A DNA stretch of 46,248 nt from Roseofilum capinflatum BLCC-M114 (GCF_030068505.1 NZ_JAQOSO010000032.1:1-46248); one strand, 5' to 3'. Positions 26,787 through 35,096 are shown, counted from the first letter of the stretch. Numbers and translations: made by a program. The notes: generated by a model not told the origin, from the letters alone.

Positions 26787-27766
26787 GTCAGGTTAGATCT
26801 GAGGAAGACCAACGGAATTTAGCTTATTATTGCAAGTGCTTTTCAACGCTTAAAGTCCACAAAACAAAGGAACTCGGTAAAGCTTTTCATAAACCAATTC
26901 TTCTTTTATCAGTTATAGATTTGATTGGTCAGGGTTATATTCAAAACAATCGCATTTTTGTTTCAGAAGAACTTGAAAAAATATTTGATAAATACTGGAA
27001 AATTATTGTTAAAGAATCTAGACGATTACCTAGACTTTATTACCCGTTTTTTCATCTTAAAAATGAAGGATTTTGGCATCTTGAGTTTAAGAAGCCATTT
27101 AAAGATACTCAAATTAAAAGTAAAACCAAGCTCAATGAGTTTGTAGAGTATGCATACCTTGATAATTCTTTATTTAAGTTACTACAAAATGACCAATACC
27201 GAAATCAGCTTATTGATACTTTGATTGCGTCATGGTTTAGTGTTAGTCAAACCAAGCTAGAAGAAATTTTAGACATTAATGATCGATTTGTAGAAGATCC
27301 TGAAGACTCACAGGATCTAGCAAATCTCAGTTTAAGAGATTCGGTAGAAACGCCAACTTTTAGAATGAGTAAATCTGTTGTAAGAAAAGCCTTTTTTCGT
27401 AAAAGTATTGTCCATATCTATGATTACCGATGTGCATTTTGCCGACTTAAAGTACAAAGAAGTTTGAAGCAGTTCATTGTAGATGGGGCACATATTAAAC
27501 GACTATCAGAGTTTTATGATAATAGCATAACTAATGGTTTATCCTTGTGTAAGAACCATCATTGGGCTTTTGAAATGGGTTGGTTTTTCATTAATGAAGA
27601 TTACAGAATCATAGTAGCTGATGATTTAGAAGAAGACTCACCTTATGCACGTCCTATGAAAGATTTTCACGGAGAACGTATACTGTTACCGAGTTTACAG
27701 AAAGATTTTCCTAGCCTTGAGGCCTTATACTGGCATCGTAAAAAAGTATTTGAAGCATACAGTTAA
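26783..27766 (+). CDS. HNH endonuclease with McrA-type sulfur-binding-like domain
   Basis: This 327-residue protein has an N-terminal half with FHKPILLLSVIDLI (35-48) and YYPFFHLKNEGFWHL (86-100). These resemble the HKPLLLL and Y-P-F-W-x-L-x-N-D-G-x-W patterns of sulfur-binding domains in phosphorothioate-dependent McrA-type nucleases. The C-terminal HNH domain has C217-x2-C220, DGAHIKR (His237), NGLSLCKNHH (Asn251, Cys256, His259-260) and an FEMGWFFI strand. I infer a DNA endonuclease that reads phosphorothioate status. The start is set by the ATGA overlap with dndB. The gene is markedly AT-rich (one 60-base line is about 28% GC; a dndB line is 55%) and has no GCGATCGC, so it was probably acquired separately. 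Confidence 0.8.
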   Translation: MSQVRSEEDQRNLAYYCKCFSTLKVHKTKELGKAFHKPILLLSVIDLIGQGYIQNNRIFVSEELEKIFDKYWKIIVKESRRLPRLYYPFFHLKNEGFWHLEFKKPFKDTQIKSKTKLNEFVEYAYLDNSLFKLLQNDQYRNQLIDTLIASWFSVSQTKLEEILDINDRFVEDPEDSQDLANLSLRDSVETPTFRMSKSVVRKAFFRKSIVHIYDYRCAFCRLKVQRSLKQFIVDGAHIKRLSEFYDNSITNGLSLCKNHHWAFEMGWFFINEDYRIIVADDLEEDSPYARPMKDFHGERILLPSLQKDFPSLEALYWHRKKVFEAYS

Positions 27767-27778
27767 GAGGGATTCAAA

Positions 27779-29434
27779 GTGCTAGAACAACCCATACTTG
27801 AAAAAGAAACAACTGAATCGCGCACTATTCAAGAATTTATTGATGATCTGGAAACACTGACTCTAGAGATTCAAGAATTATACTTAGATAATGAAATTCC
27901 GTTTATTGTGGGTTTGTCTGGTGGCAAAGACAGTACAGCCACATTGCAGCTTGTTTGGAATGCTATCGCTAGGCTCCCCGAAGAAAAGAGGACTAAACTG
28001 ATTTATGTCATTACAACTGACACTCTGGTAGAAAATCCGATTGTTTCTCAATGGGTTAGAAAATCTATCGAATTGATGAAAGCATCGGCCAAAAAGCAAC
28101 GGATGCCGATTGAACCTCATTTACTCATTCCAGAAATATCAGAAACCTATTGGGTCGGATTAGTGGGTCGAGGTTATCCTGCACCGCGTCATAGTTTTAG
28201 GTGGTGTACTCCAAGATTAAAAGTTCATCCATCGAATCATTTTATCCGGGATATTGTCCGGAAAAATGGAGAAGCAATCGTAATTTTAGGAACCCGTAAA
28301 ACGGAAAGCACTCGCCGTGCTGCCATCATGAACAAACGCGAGCAAGGAAAAGTAAAAGATCGGTTATGTCCTCATGTACACTTACCCAGTTCTTTACTCT
28401 ATACCCCAATTGAAGATTGGCGAACGGATGAAGTCTGGATGTACCTCATGCAATGGGAAAATCCTTGGGGAAACAACAACAAAGATCTATTTTCCATGTA
28501 TCGGGGAGCAACTGCCGATAACGAATGTCCCCTAGTCGTCGATACCTCAACCCCCAGTTGCGGAAGTTCTCGCTTTGGGTGCTGGGTTTGTACCTTAGTC
28601 GATAAGGATAAATCCATGGAAGCCATGATCCAAAATGACGAAGAAAAGGAATGGTTACAACCGCTTTTAGATATTCGCAGTGAACTCGATCCAAAAAATG
28701 ATCGCGATAAACGAGATTTTCGGCGCATCTATGGAAGAGTCGAACTCTTTGAGCGCAAAATACAGGGAGCTGATAAAAAAACTGAACTCCAACCTATTCC
28801 CGGCCCTTATAAAAAAGAATGGCGGGAATATCTGCTCAGACGACTGCTCGAAGCACAGGTACAAGTTCGGCAAACTGCACCGCCAGAAATGGGAGAAATA
28901 ACCTTGATCACCCCCGAAGAACTGAGCGAAATTCGCCGCATTTGGCTAGAAGAAAAACATGAATTCGAGGATAGCTTACCGCGAATTTATCAAGAAGTCA
29001 CCGGAGAAGCATTTATCGATCGCCGTCCAGAAGGCGATCGCACCCTCCTCGGTTTAGACGAGTGGAGCGTTCTCGAAGAAGTCACCGATAAAGACTCCAT
29101 GGAATTCGAGCTACTCGCCAGACTCCTCAACACCGAACGCCAATATCAAAACAAAGGCAGTCGTCACGGCATTTATGAAGCTCTGAGCAAATGCTTTGAT
29201 ATCAGTTCCCGCGAACAAGACAAAGCCATTACAGATGCTCATTTTCAACGAGCCATAAAAACCGCCACTTTGGAAGGAAACGCGGAAAAAGTGGAAGACT
29301 TCATCAAACACCCCGAAAAAGCCGATCCCAACCATCCCGACAACCAACCCAAACCCGAACCCCCACCCCCAACCGAACAACTCAGTTTAGGTTGGGGAGA
29401 CATCAAATTTGGCTCGTCTGCTGAGAATGGTTAG
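27779..29434 (+). CDS. dndC: DNA phosphorothioation sulfurtransferase DndC
   Basis: This 551-residue protein is DndC, a PAPS-reductase-family enzyme that activates the DNA backbone with ATP for sulfur insertion. The PP-loop SGGKDS lies at residues 47-52. Cysteines that could hold the Fe-S cluster are in FRWCTPRLKVH and in STPSCGSSRFGCWVCTLVDKDKSM, a typical DndC pattern. GTRKTESTRRAAIM is also characteristic. The start is a GTG with AGAGG eight bases upstream, and it follows the HNH gene by 12 bases. The C-terminus ends in a low-complexity Pro-rich tail (PKPEPPPPTEQ) just before a repeat array. Confidence 0.93.
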   Translation: MLEQPILEKETTESRTIQEFIDDLETLTLEIQELYLDNEIPFIVGLSGGKDSTATLQLVWNAIARLPEEKRTKLIYVITTDTLVENPIVSQWVRKSIELMKASAKKQRMPIEPHLLIPEISETYWVGLVGRGYPAPRHSFRWCTPRLKVHPSNHFIRDIVRKNGEAIVILGTRKTESTRRAAIMNKREQGKVKDRLCPHVHLPSSLLYTPIEDWRTDEVWMYLMQWENPWGNNNKDLFSMYRGATADNECPLVVDTSTPSCGSSRFGCWVCTLVDKDKSMEAMIQNDEEKEWLQPLLDIRSELDPKNDRDKRDFRRIYGRVELFERKIQGADKKTELQPIPGPYKKEWREYLLRRLLEAQVQVRQTAPPEMGEITLITPEELSEIRRIWLEEKHEFEDSLPRIYQEVTGEAFIDRRPEGDRTLLGLDEWSVLEEVTDKDSMEFELLARLLNTERQYQNKGSRHGIYEALSKCFDISSREQDKAITDAHFQRAIKTATLEGNAEKVEDFIKHPEKADPNHPDNQPKPEPPPPTEQLSLGWGDIKFGSSAENG

Positions 29435-29773
29435 CCCTCATCCCCCTGCCCCCTTCTCCCACGGGAGAAGGGGGTAAAGTCCCTCTCCCCGTGGGAGAGG
29501 GATATAGGGAGAGGGCACACAACGCTCGATACCCCACAAAAAAGTCCCTCTCCTGTGGGAGAGGGATATAGGGAGAGGGCACAACGCCTCATCCCCCACA
29601 AAAAAGTCCCTCTCCCCGTGGGAGAGGGATATAGGGAGAGGGCACACAACGCTCGATACCCCACAAAAAAGTCCCTCTCCCCGTGGGAGAGGGATATAGG
29701 GAGAGGGCATAACGCTCGATACCCCACAAAAAAAGTCCCTCTCCTGTGGGAGAAGGATATAGGGAGAGGGCAC
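29435..29773. repeat. Tandem hairpin repeat array between dndC and dndD
   Basis: The array begins at the base after the dndC stop. After a lead-in hairpin (CCCCCTTCTCCCACGGGAG then AAGGGGG) come five units of 62-65 bases. They start with GTCCCTCTCC at 29479, 29544, 29606, 29671 and 29735. Each holds CCCTCTCC-(C)GTGG-GAGAGGG, a stable hairpin, then ATATAGGGAGAGGGCA and the linker CAACGCTCGATACCCCACAAA. One unit of the same family lies upstream of dndB. Minus-strand open frames in this stretch are repeat translation, not genes. Confidence 0.92.
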
Positions 29774-29797
29774 AACCATATTTAATTGTTAACTGAC

Positions 29798-31843
29798 ATG
29801 ATCTTCCTCGAACTCGTATTAGAAAACTTCGGCCCCTACAGGGGTAGACAAATCCTCAACCTCTGCCCCAATGATGGTAAACCCATCCTCCTCTTAGGGG
29901 GAATGAATGGGGGAGGAAAAACCACCCTCATGGATGCCATTCGCTTAGTCCTTTATGGCCATCGTGCCGAATGTTCCACGCGGGGAAATCTCAGTTATGC
30001 CAACTTCCTGAAACAATGCGTTAACCGCCATACTCCCAACGGAGAAAAAACCCGGTTAGAACTGTTAGTACAGATCGTTTCTAGCGATAGCAGTAAGTTA
30101 GGACAGCAGGGTAGGGGCGAACGGCCGTTCGCCCCTACGTTCAATGTTTCTTCTGACTCTCAATTCCATACCCAACTGCGAATTATCCGCCATTGGACAA
30201 CAGCAGACAGCAAAGATACCCTAGGCATTCTTAACGGTGAATTTCCCGAAAATGCCCTCAGAGATACTTGGGATGATTATATTGAAAACCTGTTACCTTT
30301 GGGCATTTCTAACCTGTTTTTATTCGATGGGGAACAGGTGAAAGAATTGGCCGATCTCGATGCTCCTCCTCCCTTAGTCGTGCAAGCGATTCAATCCTTA
30401 TTAGGCTTAGAATTAGCCGATCGCCTGGACACCGACCTAGACATCCTCTCCCGTCGTCAGCAAAAGAAGATCGCCGATAAGCAGGAATTGGGCAATTTAG
30501 AGGACATTGACCACAAACTCAAGGGTTATGACCGGGAGAAGGAGCGCATTACCCAAGAGAGCAAGAATATAGAAAATATGCTCAAACGGGCCCAAAAAGC
30601 CGCTAAACAGGCCGAAAATGAGTTTGTTTCCGAAGGAGGAAAAATTGCAGCCGAACGCCATCAGCTTGACTTGGAGAAAAAGAACCAAGAGGCCAAAATT
30701 CAACAGACTCGCGACGCACTGGTGAATTTAGCCGCCACCTCCCTGCCCCTGAGCCTGATTGAAGATCTGATCAACCCGGCGATCGCCCAAGGGAAAGCGG
30801 AACAGGAGTCCCTCAAAGCGCAAATTTCCCGCGATCGCATTCAGGAGCGCGATCGGCGTTTACTCAACCATCTGCAAACCCTTAATCTTTCCGACTCCCA
30901 AACCACCGAAATTGAAGCCTTTTTACAGCAAGACTACTACCATTTAGAACAGGAAATCTTACCCCCAGAAAAAACCTGGCTACAAGCCACCCCGGAAGAA
31001 CTAGAAAACCTAGAAAAACTGATCGCCTACGACGTTCCCACCCAACGACAAAAAGCCCAAGCCGAATCCGAAGCCCTGGAAAAATTAGAGCAGCAACTGA
31101 TGGATATCGAGCGCAAACTCACCGTCGCCGCTTCTCCCGAAATCTACCAAAAATTAATGGAAGCCAAAGAACAAGCCAACGACAAAAAGACCAAACTCGA
31201 AATCGATTTAGAATACAAACATCGGCAACTGCGAGACATCGAGCGCAGCATCGACGAGGCGAAAAAAGAACTCAAAGACTACAGCGATAAATTTCTGGCT
31301 AGGGAAAGCGAGACCCATATGGTCAACTCCATCGCCAGAGTTAAAATAATACTCACTCAATACCGAGAAAAACTCACCCTCAAGAAACTCAACAAGCTCG
31401 AAAACCACGTCACCGAATGCTTCCGCTACCTGCTGCACAAATCAGACCTCGTTCACCGCGTCGTTATCAGTACCGAAGACTACAGCCTCGCTCTGTATGA
31501 TTGCGAAGGTCAACCCCTGCCCAAACACCGCCTATCTGCCGGAGAAAAACAACTTTTGGCGATCGCCTTTCTCTGGGGTTTAGCCAGAGTCTCCGGCCGC
31601 CAACTCCCTGTTGCCATTGATACCCCCCTTGGTCGCCTCGACTCCTCCCACCGGCAAAACCTAATCGAGCGCTACTTCCCCAGCGCCTCCCACCAAGTCA
31701 TGCTCCTCTCCACCGATACAGAAATCGCCCAAACCGAAGTTAAAAATTTACGAGAGCAACAAGCCATTACCCGCGAATACCTGCTCAAATACGACCCCAC
31801 CACCGGCCAAACCACCATTCAAGAGGGTTATTTTTGGGAATAG
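29798..31843 (+). CDS. dndD: DNA phosphorothioation ATPase DndD
   Basis: This 681-residue protein is the SMC/Rad50-like ATPase of the Dnd complex. Walker A GGMNGGGKTTL (residues 34-44) follows LENFGPYRG. A long coiled coil fills about 215-550. The C-terminal head has RLSAGEKQLLAIAFLW (signature) and VAIDTPLGRLDSSHRQ (Walker B and D-loop). The ATPase is thought to nick or remodel DNA for sulfur insertion with DndC. I chose the ATG at 29798; a TTG four codons upstream is in frame. Residues of about 103-115 (GQQGRGERPFAPT) derive from a palindromic repeat inserted in frame. No dndE follows. Confidence 0.92.
   Translation: MIFLELVLENFGPYRGRQILNLCPNDGKPILLLGGMNGGGKTTLMDAIRLVLYGHRAECSTRGNLSYANFLKQCVNRHTPNGEKTRLELLVQIVSSDSSKLGQQGRGERPFAPTFNVSSDSQFHTQLRIIRHWTTADSKDTLGILNGEFPENALRDTWDDYIENLLPLGISNLFLFDGEQVKELADLDAPPPLVVQAIQSLLGLELADRLDTDLDILSRRQQKKIADKQELGNLEDIDHKLKGYDREKERITQESKNIENMLKRAQKAAKQAENEFVSEGGKIAAERHQLDLEKKNQEAKIQQTRDALVNLAATSLPLSLIEDLINPAIAQGKAEQESLKAQISRDRIQERDRRLLNHLQTLNLSDSQTTEIEAFLQQDYYHLEQEILPPEKTWLQATPEELENLEKLIAYDVPTQRQKAQAESEALEKLEQQLMDIERKLTVAASPEIYQKLMEAKEQANDKKTKLEIDLEYKHRQLRDIERSIDEAKKELKDYSDKFLARESETHMVNSIARVKIILTQYREKLTLKKLNKLENHVTECFRYLLHKSDLVHRVVISTEDYSLALYDCEGQPLPKHRLSAGEKQLLAIAFLWGLARVSGRQLPVAIDTPLGRLDSSHRQNLIERYFPSASHQVMLLSTDTEIAQTEVKNLREQQAITREYLLKYDPTTGQTTIQEGYFWE
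30111..30138. repeat. 28-bp perfect palindrome inside dndD
   Basis: GTAGGGGCGAACGG is followed immediately by its exact complement, giving a 28-bp palindrome within the dndD reading frame. The identical element occurs at 38911-38938 between genes. It translates as GRGERPFAP, a string that recurs wherever this repeat falls in cyanobacterial frames. Confidence 0.9.
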
Positions 31844-31945
31844 GTAATCGGTAATGAGTAAGACTTGAAACTCTTCTGTCTTCAAGTCTTGATTTTCAAT
31901 GCTTGCCAGCAGAGCGCTTTTCATGTCTGCGAAGCCCTGTATCAT

Positions 31946-31973
31946 TGAAAACCCCCCTGAACAAAGGGGGGTT
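31946..31973 (-). terminator. Hairpin terminator between dndD and the DUF4079 gene
   Basis: AACCCCCC (31950-31957) and GGGGGGTT (31966-31973) form an 8-bp stem with an 8-base loop. Read on the minus strand it is followed by TTTTC, so it best suits termination of the leftward msrP-DUF4079 unit. It may also stop dndD transcripts. Confidence 0.65.
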
Positions 31974-31998
31974 AGAGAAAATCAAGCTATAAGTCGAT

Positions 31999-32493
31999 TT
32001 AAATGGATAAGCCCAAGTTCAGACCTAAAAAGGCATGAACGAACAACAGTGCCAAAGCTGCCGTACCCAAATAAGCATGAACGGTACGCAAGGAAGGTTT
32101 ATTATCTCCCCCAAACTTGGTAATCGAAATTGCCCCATTAATGCCCAACAGCACTAAGACAATCGAACCCGTCCAAAAGTGCGGACTCTCTAGAATAGGC
32201 TGCCCTTGCATCACTAGAGATAAAACCCCTCCGGTATATCCGAGACCCAAGAATAGGGTTAAAAATGGGGCAAGTTTGCGGTGATTGAGCAGATTTTGAG
32301 TTTTCTCCTCTTCATTAGTCGCACTCCGTCCGCGCCATCCGACAAAGGCAACAAAACTGCCCAACACAAAAACCACAATACCCATCATCAGGGGGTGTCC
32401 CCAGTGGGTGATGGGTTCAGGAATGCCCAAACTGGCGAAATAATCAGCAATGGGGTCAACAATGGGGTGTAAAAAGTCTCTAATGGTGTCCAT
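31999..32493 (-). CDS. DUF4079 membrane protein (cytochrome b561-like)
   Basis: This 164-residue protein has about four hydrophobic helices (near 35-55, 78-95, 108-126 and 138-160) and histidines placed near their ends. Examples are ITHWGHPLMMG (about residues 28-37), PHFWTGS and RTVHAYLGTAALALLFVHAF. Paired histidines across helices suit one or two b-type hemes, as in cytochrome b561-like proteins. It is the last gene of a three-gene leftward unit headed by msrP, 57 bases after a small exported protein gene. I infer it could bring electrons to MsrP in place of the usual MsrQ. A hairpin terminator follows. Confidence 0.75.
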   Translation of the reverse strand: MDTIRDFLHPIVDPIADYFASLGIPEPITHWGHPLMMGIVVFVLGSFVAFVGWRGRSATNEEEKTQNLLNHRKLAPFLTLFLGLGYTGGVLSLVMQGQPILESPHFWTGSIVLVLLGINGAISITKFGGDNKPSLRTVHAYLGTAALALLFVHAFLGLNLGLSI

Positions 32494-32550
32494 GGAGTAA
32501 TCCGAGTAATATTTTCAGTCGAGTCGTTTACGATTCCCAGACTTTGAGAT

Positions 32551-33021
32551 CTAAAAGTCTGTGGGGTGTTTCCGGAAGTCTTGATAAGACTCCCATACTT
32601 TATTAGTGTAAACAGCAATGTCCCCTTGATCATACAAATTGGGATTACCCGACACCCACCAAGCCGCCGTTCTACGGATGGCAAGGTTTTCATCTTGAGC
32701 GCTGGTGGCATATTCTTCGGCGAGAACATCCCCGACAATACAGACTAAAACGGCTCTGGTTTGCTCAAGATTGACTGCAAAGGCTTCCGGAGCGACTGAT
32801 TCCCCCAGACACCATCGAGACCATCGGGTAATATTATTCGGTCTAATTTTCCACGGGCCATAGAGCATTTCTGCGGTTTGCCCTTGGGGGGCTGAAATTC
32901 GCAAAGCTTCGACTAGGGCTATAATCTGATAGCGCTGTAGCTCTGCCCAAGCAGGAACGACCCACAGGACTAGGCCGGCGATCGCCCCTAGTCCTCCTAA
33001 TCTCCAATATTTAGTTTTCAC
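32551..33021 (-). CDS. Small exported protein of unknown function in the msrP unit
   Basis: This 156-residue protein has a signal peptide (about residues 1-26, ending VVPAWA). The mature part is rich in Trp (RWSRWCLGES, TAAWWVSG, VWESYQDF) and has two cysteines (near 71 and 93) that could form a disulfide. I do not recognise a family. It lies between msrP (55 bases upstream) and the DUF4079 gene (57 bases downstream) on the same strand, so a periplasmic role linked to the same redox process is plausible. No catalytic motif is visible. Confidence 0.6.
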   Translation of the reverse strand: MKTKYWRLGGLGAIAGLVLWVVPAWAELQRYQIIALVEALRISAPQGQTAEMLYGPWKIRPNNITRWSRWCLGESVAPEAFAVNLEQTRAVLVCIVGDVLAEEYATSAQDENLAIRRTAAWWVSGNPNLYDQGDIAVYTNKVWESYQDFRKHPTDF

Positions 33022-33076
33022 TCCTCATCACCTGTTAATGGTTAGGTTTAATGCTCACACTCTTTAAAGCATAGGC

Positions 33077-34057
33077 TTAACCATATAAATGAGCCACCCA
33101 TTCCCCATAGCCGTTATAGTGCAAGGTCGGTTGTCTGGGCCAAGTGAACGGCGCTCCTTCACTAATAAGCCGTTCCGTGGCTTGAGACCATCGGGGATGG
33201 GGTTTATCGGGATTCACATTGGCTTCAAAACCATATTCACTGGCATCGATCGTATTCCAAAAGGTAGCCGGTTGAGTGTCGATAAATTCAATCTTGACAA
33301 TAGATTTTGCGCCCTTAAATCCATATTTCCAAGGAATGACTTGACGAATGGGTGCGCCATGTTGTTTGGGCAAATCTTTGCCATAAATTCCCGTGGCAAA
33401 AAAGGCGAGTTCATTGGCCATCTCGTCAATTCTTAAGCCTTCAGTATAGGGCCAAGGAATGCTAGAAAAGGGACTCCAGGAGGGGCCGGTACTAATAGCT
33501 TTATCATACCAAGAGGTAAACCGGACAAATTTCGCCTCGGAGGTGGGTTCGACCGCTTCGATCAGTTTCCGCATAGGGAACCCTAACCAAGGGACAACCA
33601 TAGCCCAAGCTTCGACGCAGCGAAACCGATAAACCCGCTCTTCCATCTCAAATTTTTTGCGTAAATCATCGATATCATAGGTTTGGGGATTTTTCACCAA
33701 TCCTCCCACTTCTACTTTCCAGTTTTCGGTCGGCAACGCTTGGGCCGCTTGCTGAATGGATTTGGTGGTTCCAAACTCGTAAAAGTTATTATATTGGGAC
33801 GATAGGGCCTGGGGGGTAATTTCCAAATTGCCCTGGAGAAAGTCTGGATTTTGAGCGATCGCCTCTGGCGTGGTATAACCATATTCAATATTGCCCGGTT
33901 GATTTTGCTGGCCACAAGCCGTTAAAGGCAGCAGACTAGCGGTAATTCCCGCTCCCATCAGCCCCTTGAGCAATTTCCGACGATTCATGAAGACCGACTC
34001 TGGGGTGATCTGGCGATCGGGAATATCCCAGATTTGGGGAACTTTGATTAAGGTCAT
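33077..34057 (-). CDS. msrP: Protein-methionine-sulfoxide reductase catalytic subunit MsrP
   Basis: This 326-residue molybdoenzyme repairs oxidised methionine in exported proteins. An N-terminal conserved extension (ITPESVF) precedes a twin-arginine signal with NRRKLLKGLMG. The core has YNNFYEFG and the molybdenum-ligand cysteine in RFRCVEAWAMVVPWLGFP. GAPIRQVIPWKYGFKG and NPDKPHPRWSQATERLI complete the family signature. The first ATG is supported because the pre-signal extension is shared with Escherichia coli MsrP. An LTAC motif after the signal could also allow lipid anchoring. It heads a unit with a small exported protein and DUF4079; no msrQ is seen. Confidence 0.95.
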   Translation of the reverse strand: MTLIKVPQIWDIPDRQITPESVFMNRRKLLKGLMGAGITASLLPLTACGQQNQPGNIEYGYTTPEAIAQNPDFLQGNLEITPQALSSQYNNFYEFGTTKSIQQAAQALPTENWKVEVGGLVKNPQTYDIDDLRKKFEMEERVYRFRCVEAWAMVVPWLGFPMRKLIEAVEPTSEAKFVRFTSWYDKAISTGPSWSPFSSIPWPYTEGLRIDEMANELAFFATGIYGKDLPKQHGAPIRQVIPWKYGFKGAKSIVKIEFIDTQPATFWNTIDASEYGFEANVNPDKPHPRWSQATERLISEGAPFTWPRQPTLHYNGYGEWVAHLYG

Positions 34058-34135
34058 GGCAATTGGTAAACACTCAATGCAGCAAGAATAACGATTTTTG
34101 GTTCTATTGTAGTCTAACTTGAAACATTCGACCGT

Positions 34136-34375
34136 TTAGATCAACCATAATAGAGGAATTAAAATCAAGGTTAATAGACCTGAAATTATTAATGCTTTTT
34201 CCATGGTTTTATTGATCATTCCTAGAATAATGATTATAGTTACAATCAATAAAAATACACCAATGTAAACAATCGTTTGTCCACTATCAGAAACCAGATC
34301 TACGGGTTCCGGTAAGGATTCCGGACTCGGAGAAATAGTTGGGCTTTGTACAAGAAAGTGTGGTATATCATACAT
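34136..34375 (-). CDS. Small membrane protein of unknown function
   Basis: This 79-residue protein (from the ATG giving MYDIPHFLV) has a short polar, Ser/Pro-rich N-terminal part. Two adjacent hydrophobic helices follow (IVYIGVFLLIVTIIIILGMI and ALIISGLLTLILIPLLWLI) with a short MINKTMEKA turn, an alpha-hairpin topology. The region is AT-rich. I do not recognise a family. An alternative TTG start lies nine codons upstream. It sits between divergent msrP-side and pentapeptide-repeat genes and may be transcribed alone. Confidence 0.5.
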   Translation of the reverse strand: MYDIPHFLVQSPTISPSPESLPEPVDLVSDSGQTIVYIGVFLLIVTIIIILGMINKTMEKALIISGLLTLILIPLLWLI

Positions 34376-34520
34376 AAAGTGTTCTGTCCTACTAGATAGC
34401 AATCGAATAATTCTATCATTAGAATCAGAAAAAGTTAATATTTTTTTAAGCTTAAATTTCTCGATGTAGGAGCTATGATTATACTCAAAATAGTTGAAGT
34501 TTCTTCACCTCTTTACGACC

Positions 34521-35096
34521 ATGCTCAAACTCAAAACGACTCTAGCCACGGTTATCGGGATAAGTCTAGGATTAACGACTGTAGCGATCGCCGCTAACCC
34601 CGATCATGTTTCCCAACTGCTCAACGGAGGTCGCACCTGTCAAGGATGCGATCTAATTGAAGCTGATTTAAGTAACATTACAGGCAGAACCGTTAAAGGC
34701 TCGCAATTACGGCAATCTCGGTTAATGAATGCCAACTTAAGTAACAGTAACTTTGAAGGGTCTTACTTCACTTGTGCCGATTTAAGCAACGCTAATTTAC
34801 AAGGCGGTAACTTTAGATGGTCTAACTTTGTAGATGCTAAGTTGCAAGGAGTCGATCTGCGCGGTGCAGACTTAAGAAATACAGACTTAACCGGAGCCGA
34901 TTTTACGGGGGCGATCGTTGATAATCAGATTAAGCTCAATGGCGCTAAAATGCCCGATGGCGCAACGATTTACCAAGGCGATCCCGAAACCCCAGACGAG
35001 ATGCGAGAACCCGTTGATTTGAATACTTTAGATTTTCAAAGAGCGAGAGAAGAACGGGAACAGCGCCGCTATTGTGAATCGACAAATAACCAGTAA
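34521..35096 (+). CDS. Exported pentapeptide-repeat protein
   Basis: This protein of about 191 residues has a signal peptide (LATVIGISLGLTTVAIAAN) followed by a CQGCDL motif. Next comes a run of A(D/N)LXX pentapeptide repeats (ADLSN, ANLSN, SNFEG, ADLSN, ANLQG, GNFRW, GADLRNTDLTGADFTG), about residues 45-135. Such repeats fold as a right-handed quadrilateral beta-helix. Proteins of this type are abundant in cyanobacteria and are mostly of unknown function. The CxxC just before the repeats is common in the secreted subgroup. I chose the ATG at 34521 because it gives a clean signal; a TTG nine codons upstream is possible. Confidence 0.85.
   Translation: MLKLKTTLATVIGISLGLTTVAIAANPDHVSQLLNGGRTCQGCDLIEADLSNITGRTVKGSQLRQSRLMNANLSNSNFEGSYFTCADLSNANLQGGNFRWSNFVDAKLQGVDLRGADLRNTDLTGADFTGAIVDNQIKLNGAKMPDGATIYQGDPETPDEMREPVDLNTLDFQRAREEREQRRYCESTNNQ

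Noticed and set aside
29435-29773. Possible CRISPR array
   Set aside because: The whole 62-65 base unit is repeated, including the linkers, so there are no unique spacers; no cas genes are near.
29431-29779. Minus-strand open frames of 113-114 codons rich in PSPYIPLPRGEGLF repeats
   Set aside because: They are translation of the 64-base hairpin repeat array and have no independent coding signal.
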